Part shown: positions 1 to 7,722 of the stretch, piece by piece
Layout of the letters: the number at the start of each line of letters is the position of its first letter
Numbering within the stretch: position 1 is the first letter of the stretch
From: Microbacteriaceae bacterium PS02068
Lineage (GTDB): Bacteria; Actinomycetota; Actinomycetes; Actinomycetales; Microbacteriaceae
Assembly (NCBI GenBank): GCA_029959325.1
Contig: JASCPF010000032.1
Span: forward strand, 1 to 35,268
Reading direction: 5' to 3'
DNA: 35,268 bases
Notes under the pieces: generated by a model
What the model was told of the DNA's origin: nothing
What the model saw: only the letters and a program-made list of their open reading frames with translations
Databases searched by the model: none
Translations under genes and position numbers: made by a program

Positions 1-36
1 CGCCGAAACCCCACGTTTGTGTGCGGGGTTTCGGCG
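1..36 (-). terminator. Perfect hairpin downstream of the fadA-fadB operon
   Basis: Bases 1-12 and 25-36 are exact reverse complements (arm CGCCGAAACCCC) with a 12-nt loop. The hairpin lies 28 bp past the fadB stop codon, where an intrinsic terminator of the minus-strand operon would be expected. Any U-run on the minus-strand transcript would fall outside the window, so termination itself is inferred. Confidence 0.55.
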
Positions 37-63
37 CGCCGAGGCGGTCTCAGCTCCAGGGCG

Positions 64-2205
64 TCAGCCGCCGATGCCCCGGATCACGGGGTGGTGGAAC
101 GTGTCGCCGAAGGTGCGCTCGGACGCGCCCTCGCGGTCGAGGTAGGGCGACGCGCCGCCGTCGATGAACGGCCAGCCGGCGCCGAGGATGAGGCACAGAT
201 CGATGTCCTCGACCTCGGGCACGACGCCCTCGTCGAGCATCAGCTTGATCTCGGTCGCGAGTCCGTCCTGCACGCGCCGCAGGATCGTCTCGGCCGACGC
301 CGGCGACGAGCCCACCCCCGCGAGGGCCTTATGCGCTGCCTTCGTGAAGCCGGTCACCCGACCGCCCTTGTCCTTCTCGACGACCTCCGGCAGCTCGGCG
401 AGAGCGTGGAAGTTCTCGTTCGCGTAGAACCGATCGGGGAACGCGCGCACCATCGTGTCCTGCACGTGCGCCGCGACCTTCCAGCCCACGAGGTCGATCA
501 GCTGGAACGGCCCCATCGGCAGGCCGAGCGGGCCGAACGCCTTCTCGACGTCGGCGACCGGCGTGCCCTCGTAGACGGCACGGGCGGCCTCGCCCATGAC
601 CTTCGCGAGCAGCCTGTTCACGACGAACCCGGGGGCATCGGCGGTGAGCACGGCGTTCTTGCCGAGCCCACGGGCGACGACGAACGCCGTCGACAGTGCG
701 GCCTCGGTAGTGACCGGCGTCTTCACGATCTCGACCAGCGGCATGACCGCGACCGGATTGAAGAAGTGGAAGCCGACGAGGCGCTCGGGGTGGGCGAGCT
801 TCGCGCCGATCTCTTCGACCGACAACGACGACGTGTTCGTCGCGAGGATGGCATCCTCCGCGACGATCTTCTCGATCTCGCCGAACACCGCCTGCTTGAC
901 GCCGACCTCTTCGAAGACCGCCTCGATCACGAAGTCGCAGTCGGCGTAGAGGCTCTTGTCGGTCGTTCCCGTCACGAGCGCGCGCAGCTGGTTCGCGGTG
1001 TCGCCGTCGAGGCGGCCCTTCGCCTCGAGCTTGCCGATCTCGTCATGGATGTAGGCGACGCCCTTGTCGACGCGTGCCTGGTCGAGGTCGGTGATGAGCA
1101 CCGGCACCCGCAGCTTCCGCACGAACAGCAGCGCGAACTGGCTCGCCATGAGGCCCGCACCGATGATGCCGACCTTCGTGACCTTCTTCGCGAGGGCCTT
1201 GTCGGGGGCACCGACGGGCCGCTTCGCGCGCTTCTGCACGAGGTCGAAGGCATACATGGATGCCGCGAACTGATCGCCCGTCACGAGGTCGGCCAGCGCG
1301 TCGTCTTCGCGGGCGAAGCCCTCGGCCTTCGTCCCGGACTTGGCCTTCTCGAGCAGGTCGAGCGCGACGTACGGCGAACGGGGAACCGTGCCGATCTTCG
1401 ACTCGAGCATGCCGCGCGCCATCTTGATGGCGACGGGCCACTTGACCGCGCGCTCGATCTTGCCGGGCTGATTCTTCCGCTCGACCTTGGTGGCGCCCGT
1501 CAGCACGCCGTCGGCCCACGCGAGCGAGCTCTCGAGGAACGTGGATGCCGGGAAGATCGCGTCCATGATGCCGAGGTCGAACGCCTGCTGGGGCTTCAGC
1601 ATGCGGTTCTGCTTGAGCGGGTTCGAGACGACGACCTCGAGGGCATTCTCGATGCCGATCAGGTTCGGCAGCAGGTACGCGCCGCCCCAGCCCGGGATGA
1701 TCCCGAGGAACACCTCGGGCAGCGCGATGGCCGCGGCCGAGGCATCCACCGTGCGGTAGTGCGAGTTCAGCGCGATCTCGAGGCCGCCGCCGAGGGCGAG
1801 GCCATTCACGAACGCGAAGGTCGGCACCCCGAGCGTCTCGAGCTTGCCGAACACCTTGTGCCCGAGCTGCGCGACGAGCTTGGCGTTCGCCTTCGAGCCG
1901 ACCTTGGTGATGTCGGACAGGTCGGCACCGGCGGCCAGGATGTACTGCTTGCCCGTGATTCCGACCGCGTCGATCTCGCCGGCCGCGGCACGCGCAGCGA
2001 GGGCGTCGAGCGTCTCGCCGAGCGCCGTCATGGTGGCCGGGCCGAGCGTGTTCGGTCGCGTGTGGTCGCGCCCGTTGTCGAGCGTGATGAGCGCGAGCAC
2101 TTTGCCCGAGGCGAGGCGGATGTCGCGCACGCGAGCGTGGGTGATCACCTCACCCTCGGTGAGCGCCTGGATGGGGGAGAAGTCGATGTCGTCGTAGTTC
2201 GTCAT
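64..2205 (-). CDS. fadB: 3-hydroxyacyl-CoA dehydrogenase / enoyl-CoA hydratase (FadB-like)
   Basis: This 713-aa protein is a bifunctional fatty-acid beta-oxidation enzyme that hydrates enoyl-CoA and then oxidises 3-hydroxyacyl-CoA with NAD+. The crotonase domain covers roughly residues 20-220, with oxyanion-hole segments AAGADLSD (91-98) and GLALGGGLE (135-143) and the likely catalytic glutamates E143 and E164. The dehydrogenase part begins at the Rossmann motif GAGLM (349-353) and carries GFHFFNP with the expected catalytic His480. A C-terminal dehydrogenase domain follows. The ATG at 2205 was chosen over the longer open frame because it starts the conserved domain, and its Shine-Dalgarno sequence (GAGGGGA) overlaps the stop codon of fadA 11 bp upstream. 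That arrangement implies translational coupling in a fadA-fadB operon. Confidence 0.93.
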   Translation of the reverse strand: MTNYDDIDFSPIQALTEGEVITHARVRDIRLASGKVLALITLDNGRDHTRPNTLGPATMTALGETLDALAARAAAGEIDAVGITGKQYILAAGADLSDITKVGSKANAKLVAQLGHKVFGKLETLGVPTFAFVNGLALGGGLEIALNSHYRTVDASAAAIALPEVFLGIIPGWGGAYLLPNLIGIENALEVVVSNPLKQNRMLKPQQAFDLGIMDAIFPASTFLESSLAWADGVLTGATKVERKNQPGKIERAVKWPVAIKMARGMLESKIGTVPRSPYVALDLLEKAKSGTKAEGFAREDDALADLVTGDQFAASMYAFDLVQKRAKRPVGAPDKALAKKVTKVGIIGAGLMASQFALLFVRKLRVPVLITDLDQARVDKGVAYIHDEIGKLEAKGRLDGDTANQLRALVTGTTDKSLYADCDFVIEAVFEEVGVKQAVFGEIEKIVAEDAILATNTSSLSVEEIGAKLAHPERLVGFHFFNPVAVMPLVEIVKTPVTTEAALSTAFVVARGLGKNAVLTADAPGFVVNRLLAKVMGEAARAVYEGTPVADVEKAFGPLGLPMGPFQLIDLVGWKVAAHVQDTMVRAFPDRFYANENFHALAELPEVVEKDKGGRVTGFTKAAHKALAGVGSSPASAETILRRVQDGLATEIKLMLDEGVVPEVEDIDLCLILGAGWPFIDGGASPYLDREGASERTFGDTFHHPVIRGIGG

Positions 2206-2216
2206 TGTCGGTCCCC

Positions 2217-3419
2217 TCAGCGCTTCTTGCCGTTGTAGTGCGGGTTCTCCCAGATGACCGAGCCACCCTGCCCGAGCCCCACACACATCGCGGTGAGGCC
2301 GTAGCGGACGTCGGGACGCTCGGCGAACTGGGCCGCGAGCTGGATCATGAGGCGTACCCCGGATGCCGCGAGCGGGTGCCCGAGCGCGATCGCGCCGCCC
2401 CACTGGTTGACGCGCGGGTCGTCGTCGGCGATCCCGAAGTGATCGAGCAGCGAGACGACCTGGATCGCGAAGGCCTCGTTCAGCTCGAACAGGCCGATGT
2501 CGCTGATCGACAGACCGGCCTTCTTCAGCGCCTTCTCGGTCGACGGGATCGGGCCGATGCCCATGATCTCGGGCTGGACTCCGGCGAACGCGAACGAGAC
2601 CATGCGCATCTTCGGCTTCAGTCCCAGTTCCTTCACCGCGGCGCCGCCCGCGAGCAGCGACATCGTCGCACCATCGGTGAGCGGCGACGAGGTACCGGCC
2701 GTGACACGGCCGTGCGGACGGAAGGGGGTCTTCAGGCCCGCGAGGTCTTCCATCGTCGTCTGCGGACGGCGACCCTCGTCTTCGGTAGCGAGGCCCCAGC
2801 CGCCCTCGGCATCCTTGATCGCGACGGGCACGAGATCGGGCTGGAACTTGCCGGCCTCGTACGCGGCCTGCGCCTTGTGCTGACTCAGCATGCCGAAGCG
2901 GTCGGAGCGCTCCTTGGTCAGGTGCGGGAAGCGGTCGAAGATGCGCTCTGCCGTCACGCCCATGTTGAGCGCGCCGGGATCGACCATGCGCTCCGCGACG
3001 AAGCGGGGGTTCGGGTCGGTGTTGGCGCCGATGGGGTAGTGACCCATGTGCTCGACGCCGCCGGCGAGGGCGATGTCGTACATGCCCGAGCTGATCGAGG
3101 CGCCCATCATGGCGACACTCGTCATGGCGCCCGCGCACATGCGGTCGATGGCGAAGCCGGGCACCGTCTGCGGCAGGCCCGCGAGAATCGCCACCGAGCG
3201 GCCGAGGGTCAGCCCCTGCTCGCCCGTCTGGCTGGTCGCCGCGATGGCGACGTCGTCGACGCGTTCGGCGGGGACGTTCGCGTTCCGCGCCATGAGACCG
3301 ATGGTCGCCTTCACGGCGAGGTCATCGGCACGGGTGTTCCAGTACATGCCCTTTTCGCCGGCGCGACCGAAAGGGGTCCGCATGCCGTCGACGAAATGGA
3401 CGTCCAAGATCTCGGCCAC
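2217..3419 (-). CDS. fadA: Acetyl-CoA acyltransferase (thiolase, FadA-like)
   Basis: This 400-aa protein is a thiolase of normal length that cleaves 3-ketoacyl-CoA with CoA as the last step of beta-oxidation. The nucleophile Cys95 sits in DRMCAGAMTS. The C-terminal catalytic pair is His348 in GHPLAASG and Cys379 in CVGLGQGG. The start is GTG at 3419, preceded by GGAGG (complement of 3424-3428) at 4-nt spacing. It is the first gene of a two-gene unit with fadB. In this family a FadA/FadB pair normally forms the trifunctional complex; that these two products assemble is inferred from their order and coupling. Confidence 0.94.
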   Translation of the reverse strand: MAEILDVHFVDGMRTPFGRAGEKGMYWNTRADDLAVKATIGLMARNANVPAERVDDVAIAATSQTGEQGLTLGRSVAILAGLPQTVPGFAIDRMCAGAMTSVAMMGASISSGMYDIALAGGVEHMGHYPIGANTDPNPRFVAERMVDPGALNMGVTAERIFDRFPHLTKERSDRFGMLSQHKAQAAYEAGKFQPDLVPVAIKDAEGGWGLATEDEGRRPQTTMEDLAGLKTPFRPHGRVTAGTSSPLTDGATMSLLAGGAAVKELGLKPKMRMVSFAFAGVQPEIMGIGPIPSTEKALKKAGLSISDIGLFELNEAFAIQVVSLLDHFGIADDDPRVNQWGGAIALGHPLAASGVRLMIQLAAQFAERPDVRYGLTAMCVGLGQGGSVIWENPHYNGKKR

Positions 3420-3439
3420 ACTGCCTCCAAGGTAAATGA

Positions 3440-3470
3440 GATTGAGTACAGCCTATCGTGACACTCAGTC
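3440..3470 (-). promoter_or_regulatory. fadA promoter within an imperfect palindrome
   Basis: Reading the minus strand, a TAGGCT hexamer (complement of 3450-3455) makes a plausible -10 element about 30 nt before the fadA start. It lies between two arms of the form GAYTGAGT (3440-3447 and its inverse at 3463-3470, one mismatch, 15-nt spacer). A dyad straddling a -10 box is a typical repressor arrangement. The regulator is unknown, and no convincing -35 box is visible. Confidence 0.35.
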
Positions 3471-3487
3471 TCGCGTCGCCTCGCGGC

Positions 3488-4690
3488 TCAATTCTCGGAT
3501 TCGCCGAGCGGCTCGTCGCCGGCAGGCTGCAGAGATTCCATGAACGCACTCGCGATCGCCGGCGCCGTCAGAGCGATCTGCCACGGGCGCGCACCGAGCG
3601 CCTCGAGCGCCTCGCCGATCGACACCGTGTCGATCTCGTGCGGTGGAGCCCAGGCCACGCGCCGCAGGGTGTCGGGGGTGAGCAGATTCTCGGTCGGCAT
3701 GTTCAGCTCGGCGGCGATCTGTTCGACGACGGGCCGTGCGGCCTTCAGCCGCGCGTCGGCCGGCGGGTTGCGGTCGGACCAGATGCGCGGCGGCGGCATG
3801 CCGTCCCCGGGGACGCGCTCGACCGGAAGTGCGGGATCGGCACGGCCGGCCTCGATCGCCGCCCACCACCGGTCGAGCTGCGTCCGACTCGCCCGCCCGG
3901 TGAACTCCTTCACCCGCGAAAGCTCTTGCTTGCTCGCCGGGTCGGCGAGCACCGCCGCGATGAGCGAGCGGTCGGGGACGAGCCGCCCCGGTGAGGTGTC
4001 CTGCGCGCGGGCGTAGTCCTCGCGCGCCCGCCACAGCGAGCGTGCAACGGCGAGGGCTCGTCGTCCGCGCACGGTGTGCAGGCCGCTGAGGCGGCGCCAC
4101 GGCTCTTCGCGCGGAGGCTTGTCGGGGCGTGTGCGGACTGTCTCGAACTCTTGGGCGGCGATCTCGGTCTTGCCCTGCTCGACCAATTCGGCGACAAGCA
4201 CGTCATAGACGTCGACGAGGTGCAGCACATCGAGTTCGGCGTACTCGAGCCAGGGCTGGGGGAGCGGCCTGGTCGACCAGTCCGCCGCGGAGTGCGCTTT
4301 CGCGAGGGTGATGCCCAGAGCGTCCTCCACAACCGCGCCCAGGCCCACCCGCTCGTGACCGAGGAGTCGCGCCGCGAGCTCGGTGTCGAAGATCGACGGC
4401 GGATCGAGGTGCAGCTCGCGCAGCGACGGCAGGTCTTGGCTCGCGGCGTGGAGGATCCACTCCTGGTCGCCGATGGCTTCCTGCAGCGCGCTCATGTCGC
4501 CGATCGCCGGCGGATCGAACAGGAACGCGCCCGCCCCGCGGCGGAAGACCTGCACCAGGTAGGCGCGCTGCGAATAGCGAAATCCCGACGCCCGCTCGAC
4601 GTCGACGGCCACCGGCCCCGTGCCGGCCGCGAGAACTCCGGATGCCTCGGCGAGCCCTGCGGCGTCGTCGATCACGTGGTACTCAGCCAC
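3488..4690 (-). CDS. rnd: HRDC-domain ribonuclease D-like 3'-5' exonuclease
   Basis: This 400-aa DEDD-family exonuclease is related to RNase D, which trims the 3' ends of tRNA and other stable RNAs. Exo I is seen as VDVERASG near residue 28, exo II as HAASQDLPSL, and exo III as YAELDVLHL. A helical HRDC nucleic-acid-binding domain follows at about residues 210-295, and a further C-terminal helical region at about 310-390. The start is GTG at 4690, inside the last codons of the DUF3000 gene (8-bp overlap), so the two genes are probably one transcript with coupled translation. Whether it acts on RNA or DNA in this organism cannot be read from the sequence. Confidence 0.88.
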   Translation of the reverse strand: MAEYHVIDDAAGLAEASGVLAAGTGPVAVDVERASGFRYSQRAYLVQVFRRGAGAFLFDPPAIGDMSALQEAIGDQEWILHAASQDLPSLRELHLDPPSIFDTELAARLLGHERVGLGAVVEDALGITLAKAHSAADWSTRPLPQPWLEYAELDVLHLVDVYDVLVAELVEQGKTEIAAQEFETVRTRPDKPPREEPWRRLSGLHTVRGRRALAVARSLWRAREDYARAQDTSPGRLVPDRSLIAAVLADPASKQELSRVKEFTGRASRTQLDRWWAAIEAGRADPALPVERVPGDGMPPPRIWSDRNPPADARLKAARPVVEQIAAELNMPTENLLTPDTLRRVAWAPPHEIDTVSIGEALEALGARPWQIALTAPAIASAFMESLQPAGDEPLGESEN

Positions 4691-5273
4691 GCGTGCTCCT
4701 GTGCGCTCCGAACACGGCGATGTCCTCCGACCCCGGCGGCAGACCCGCCAACATGCAGACTAGTTCGGCCCAGGCATCCACATGGGCCTCGAGATCCCCC
4801 CCAGGCGACCACGATGCGCGCAACTCTATCTGCGCACCGTCACCTTCCGCCTCGAGTCCGCCGAACCCCTTCGACAACGTCTTGGTCGCGGTCCCGGATG
4901 CCGAGTGGAACCTCGCCCCGCGAGCCTCGAGCGCGTCCATCAGCCACGACCATGCGACGTCGGCGAGCAGCGGGTCGGTGCCGATCTCGCTCTCCAACGG
5001 AGCCTGCGCGAAGCACACGATCCGCCACGCGCCCCCCCACGCGTCGGGTTCGGCGTCGTCGTGGAGAAGAATCAGTCGTCCCGTGCCGTATTCCGAGTCC
5101 GTGTCGTGCGCGCGCGGACGGACATCGCCCGCGATGGCGTATGCATCGGGGGCGACGCCGGCGGGCGCACCGATCTCACGAACGGCGAAATCAGCTCGGA
5201 ACGTCATCGCGCGCAAGGCGTCGACGACGGCATCGAAGGCCGACGCCTCGGCGGGGGGACGGGGTTCATCCAC
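4683..5273 (-). CDS. DUF3000-family protein
   Basis: This 196-aa soluble protein resembles the actinobacterial DUF3000 family, which has no established function to my knowledge. It is acidic, has no signal peptide, and carries a central region rich in Trp and Asp (around AWGGAWRIVCFAQ and VAWSWLMDAL) that I recognise as typical of the family. The GTG start at 5273 follows a TAGTCT -10-like hexamer by 6 nt with no Shine-Dalgarno sequence, so the mRNA is probably leaderless. Its 3' end overlaps the ribonuclease D gene by 8 bp. That linkage suggests a role in RNA processing, but this is inference only. Confidence 0.85.
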   Translation of the reverse strand: MDEPRPPAEASAFDAVVDALRAMTFRADFAVREIGAPAGVAPDAYAIAGDVRPRAHDTDSEYGTGRLILLHDDAEPDAWGGAWRIVCFAQAPLESEIGTDPLLADVAWSWLMDALEARGARFHSASGTATKTLSKGFGGLEAEGDGAQIELRASWSPGGDLEAHVDAWAELVCMLAGLPPGSEDIAVFGAHRSTRG

Positions 5274-5279
5274 GGTGTC

Positions 5280-5289
5280 AGACTAGAAT
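5280..5289. promoter_or_regulatory. Overlapping divergent -10 elements of two leaderless genes
   Basis: The ten bases AGACTAGAAT contain TAGAAT on the plus strand (5284-5289, 9 nt before the hydrolase ATG at 5299). They also contain TAGTCT on the minus strand (complement of 5280-5285, 6 nt before the DUF3000 GTG at 5273). The two -10 boxes share the central TA. Both start codons lie at or near the predicted transcription starts. Confidence 0.5.
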
Positions 5290-5298
5290 GACGAAACG

Positions 5299-6528
5299 AT
5301 GAAGGCATCCAGGCGCGCCGCCGTCGACGGCTCACGTATGGTCAGTGCGGCGGCTCTCCGGGGGGCCGCCGTCGTTTTGGCATCCGCCCTTTTCGCCGTC
5401 TCGGGCGTTCTCGCGGTTCTCACGGTCCGTGTCGCGCGCCGGGTGATCATGCCTGCCGCGCGAGCCGTGGACACGCGCATTCTCGACGTCGACGTCGCGG
5501 CGCAGACCATCACACTCACTCGCACGCCCGACACGGTGCTGCCCGGACGCTACGGCCTGTTCACGACCGGCGCCGCCGACTACATCAAGATCGGGTCGGT
5601 GCTCGCCAGCGACTCGACCAGCGTGAAGCGCAAACTGCTCACCGAGGTCGGCGGCGACATGCACCTCGCCGCCGAAGCCGCGTTCAGCGGCTGGTACTTC
5701 CAGCGGCCCGAAGAGCTGCACCTGCCCTTTCGTCAGGAGTACGTGCACGCGGCCGTCGGCAACTGCCCGGCATGGCTGTTCCCTGCCTCGGCCGACGGTG
5801 CGACGGGCGACACCTGGGTGATCCAGATTCACGGCCGCGGCACCACGCGCGCCGAGTGTCTGCGCGCCGTGCCGGTGTTCCAGGCGCAGGGGATCACCTC
5901 GCTCGTCGTGTCGTACCGCAACGACGGCGATGCCCCACGCAGCCGCACCGGAAGCTATGCGCTCGGCGCGACGGAATGGCGCGACGTGGATGCCGCTGTC
6001 GGCTGGGCCGAGCGGCGCGGCGCTCGACGGGTCATCCTGATGGGGTGGTCGATGGGCGGAGCGATCGCTCTGCAGGTGGCGCTGGGGTCGGCGCACCGTG
6101 AGCTCATCGCGGGCCTCATCCTCGACTCACCGGTCGTCGACTGGCGCACGGTGCTCACCTACCAGGGCCGCGCACTGGGTCTTCCCGGGCCGGTGACGGG
6201 CCTCGCGATCGGCACGCTGGGCGCCGACTGGACCACGCCTGCGACGCATGCCGACGCGGGCATCCCGTTCGATCGGCTCGACATCGTGGCGCGTGCCGCA
6301 GAGCTGCGGCACCCGACCCTCATCCTGCACAGCGACGACGACGGCTTCGTGCCCTCGAGCGCGTCGCATCGACTCTCCGAGGCGCGGCCCGACCTCGTCG
6401 AGCTGCAGACCTTCACGACCGCACGGCATACGAAGCTCTGGAACTACGACCAGCAGCGCTGGACAGATGCGATCGACGACTGGCTGCGCCGCCACGATCT
6501 GACACCCGCCGAGGAGACCGCCCCGTGA
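5299..6528 (+). CDS. Membrane-anchored alpha/beta-hydrolase
   Basis: This 409-aa protein has one hydrophobic segment at about residues 16-50 that should anchor it in the membrane. A roughly 100-residue region without a recognised domain follows, and then a C-terminal alpha/beta-hydrolase fold. The nucleophile elbow is GWSMGG with Ser251. Likely triad partners are an Asp in HSDDDGF (346-348) and His377 in ARHTKL. The oxyanion-side HGRG motif lies at about 178-181. The fold supports esterase or peptidase-like chemistry, but the substrate cannot be told. The upstream TAGAAT box and the lack of a Shine-Dalgarno sequence suggest a leaderless mRNA. The stop overlaps the start of the next gene (GTGA), so the two are coupled. 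Confidence 0.88.
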   Translation: MKASRRAAVDGSRMVSAAALRGAAVVLASALFAVSGVLAVLTVRVARRVIMPAARAVDTRILDVDVAAQTITLTRTPDTVLPGRYGLFTTGAADYIKIGSVLASDSTSVKRKLLTEVGGDMHLAAEAAFSGWYFQRPEELHLPFRQEYVHAAVGNCPAWLFPASADGATGDTWVIQIHGRGTTRAECLRAVPVFQAQGITSLVVSYRNDGDAPRSRTGSYALGATEWRDVDAAVGWAERRGARRVILMGWSMGGAIALQVALGSAHRELIAGLILDSPVVDWRTVLTYQGRALGLPGPVTGLAIGTLGADWTTPATHADAGIPFDRLDIVARAAELRHPTLILHSDDDGFVPSSASHRLSEARPDLVELQTFTTARHTKLWNYDQQRWTDAIDDWLRRHDLTPAEETAP

Positions 6529-7544
6529 CGAACGTCGTCCGCCTGACCGAACGTTCGCCGCAGGTCTCGGGGGCCGAGATGGTCGCCGCTCTCGTTCCGC
6601 CGCCCCAGTTCGATGAGGCGACGTTCGCGACGTACCGTGCCGACCCGGCGTTTCCCTCGCAGCAGGATGCCAAGGACCTGCTGATCGCGTTCAGCGGGGG
6701 CGGCGGCGCGCCGGTCGAGCGCGGCGGCCTGTTCCGTCGCACGAAGAAGGCGCCAGAGATGAAGCCGGGCGTCTACCTCGATGGCGGCTTCGGCGTCGGC
6801 AAGACGCACCTGCTGGCATCCATCTATCACGCGATGCCCGCGCGCCGGAAGTACTTCGGATCGTTCATCGAGTACACGGCGCTCGTGGGCGCGCTCGGCT
6901 ATCAGAAGACCGTCGAGCTGTTCCGCGGCGCCGACCTGCTGTGCATCGACGAGTTCGAGCTCGACGATCCGGGCGACACGATGGTGATGACGCGCCTGCT
7001 CGGCGAGCTCGTCCCCACCGGAACGAAGCTGGCCGCCACGTCGAACACCCCGCCGAACGCGCTCGGGGAGGGGCGCTTCGCGGCGCAGGACTTCCTGCGT
7101 GAGATCCACGCCATGGCGGCGAGCTTCGAGACGATCCGCATCGATGGCACCGACTACCGACAGCGCGCCATCGACGGACACGCGATCGCGCTCGACGATG
7201 CCGCGTACGCGCAGGCGGTGACGGATGCCTCGGCCGCCGGCACCGTGTCAGACGACGACTTCGCGGGGCTCGTCCGCCACCTGGCGACAGTGCACCCCTC
7301 GCGCTACATCCGTCTGATCGGCAAGATCGACACCGTCGGTCTTCGCGATGTCGCGCAGCTCGAGGACCAGTCGGCTGCCCTGCGGTTCGTCGCTTTCGTC
7401 GATCGCACCTATGACGCACAGATCCCCATTCGTGCGACGGGCCGGCCGCTCGACGAGGTGTTCGCGCCCGAAATGCTCGCCGGTGGCTATCGCAAGAAGT
7501 ACCTGCGAGCGATCTCGCGACTGAATGCGCTGACGCACTCCTGA
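6525..7544 (+). CDS. zapE: ZapE/AFG1-family ATPase
   Basis: This 339-aa AAA-type ATPase belongs to the AFG1/ZapE family. Members are linked to cell division in proteobacteria and to mitochondrial protein quality control in eukaryotes. Walker A is GGFGVGKT (87-94), Walker B is LLCIDE (138-143), and a sensor-like ATSNTPPN segment lies at 171-178. The length is typical. The GTG start overlaps the hydrolase stop by 4 nt. Its actinobacterial role is not established, so the name rests on family membership only. Confidence 0.88.
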   Translation: MTNVVRLTERSPQVSGAEMVAALVPPPQFDEATFATYRADPAFPSQQDAKDLLIAFSGGGGAPVERGGLFRRTKKAPEMKPGVYLDGGFGVGKTHLLASIYHAMPARRKYFGSFIEYTALVGALGYQKTVELFRGADLLCIDEFELDDPGDTMVMTRLLGELVPTGTKLAATSNTPPNALGEGRFAAQDFLREIHAMAASFETIRIDGTDYRQRAIDGHAIALDDAAYAQAVTDASAAGTVSDDDFAGLVRHLATVHPSRYIRLIGKIDTVGLRDVAQLEDQSAALRFVAFVDRTYDAQIPIRATGRPLDEVFAPEMLAGGYRKKYLRAISRLNALTHS

Positions 7545-7582
7545 GAGATTCCGTGGGGGATGCCCGGGCAACACCCCACTGC

Positions 7583-7654
7583 GTGAAACGTGATGTTCAC
7601 ACCCGCGGGTGGTCTGTAACGACCCCGAAACACGACCTGACCGCCGCAGGAAAC
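7583..7654 (+). promoter_or_regulatory. amt upstream region with a GlnR-like nitrogen box
   Basis: GTAAC (7616-7620), six bases, then GAAAC (7627-7631) matches the GTnAC-n6-GAAAC half of the actinobacterial GlnR consensus. A weaker second copy follows, TGACC at 7638-7642 and GAAAC at 7650-7654, one base out of register. Further upstream, 7583-7600 holds an interrupted palindrome with arms GTGAA and TTCAC. Ammonium transporter genes are classic GlnR targets, so nitrogen control is a reasonable inference. Confidence 0.45.
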
Positions 7655-7722
7655 CCCGCCCGTCGACACTGGGGGGACCCGACGCTACACCTGCGTCCCT
7701 GCAGAGAGGTACCCCACTCGTC

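Noticed and set aside
19..2238. Long plus-strand open frame opposite fadB
   Set aside because: It is a high-GC antisense shadow with low-complexity Arg/Asp/Leu-rich sequence. The minus strand encodes a full FadB with catalytic residues.
2206..3138. N-terminal extension of the fadB open frame through fadA
   Set aside because: The stretch is out-of-frame fadA DNA. The family start and a ribosome site are at 2205.
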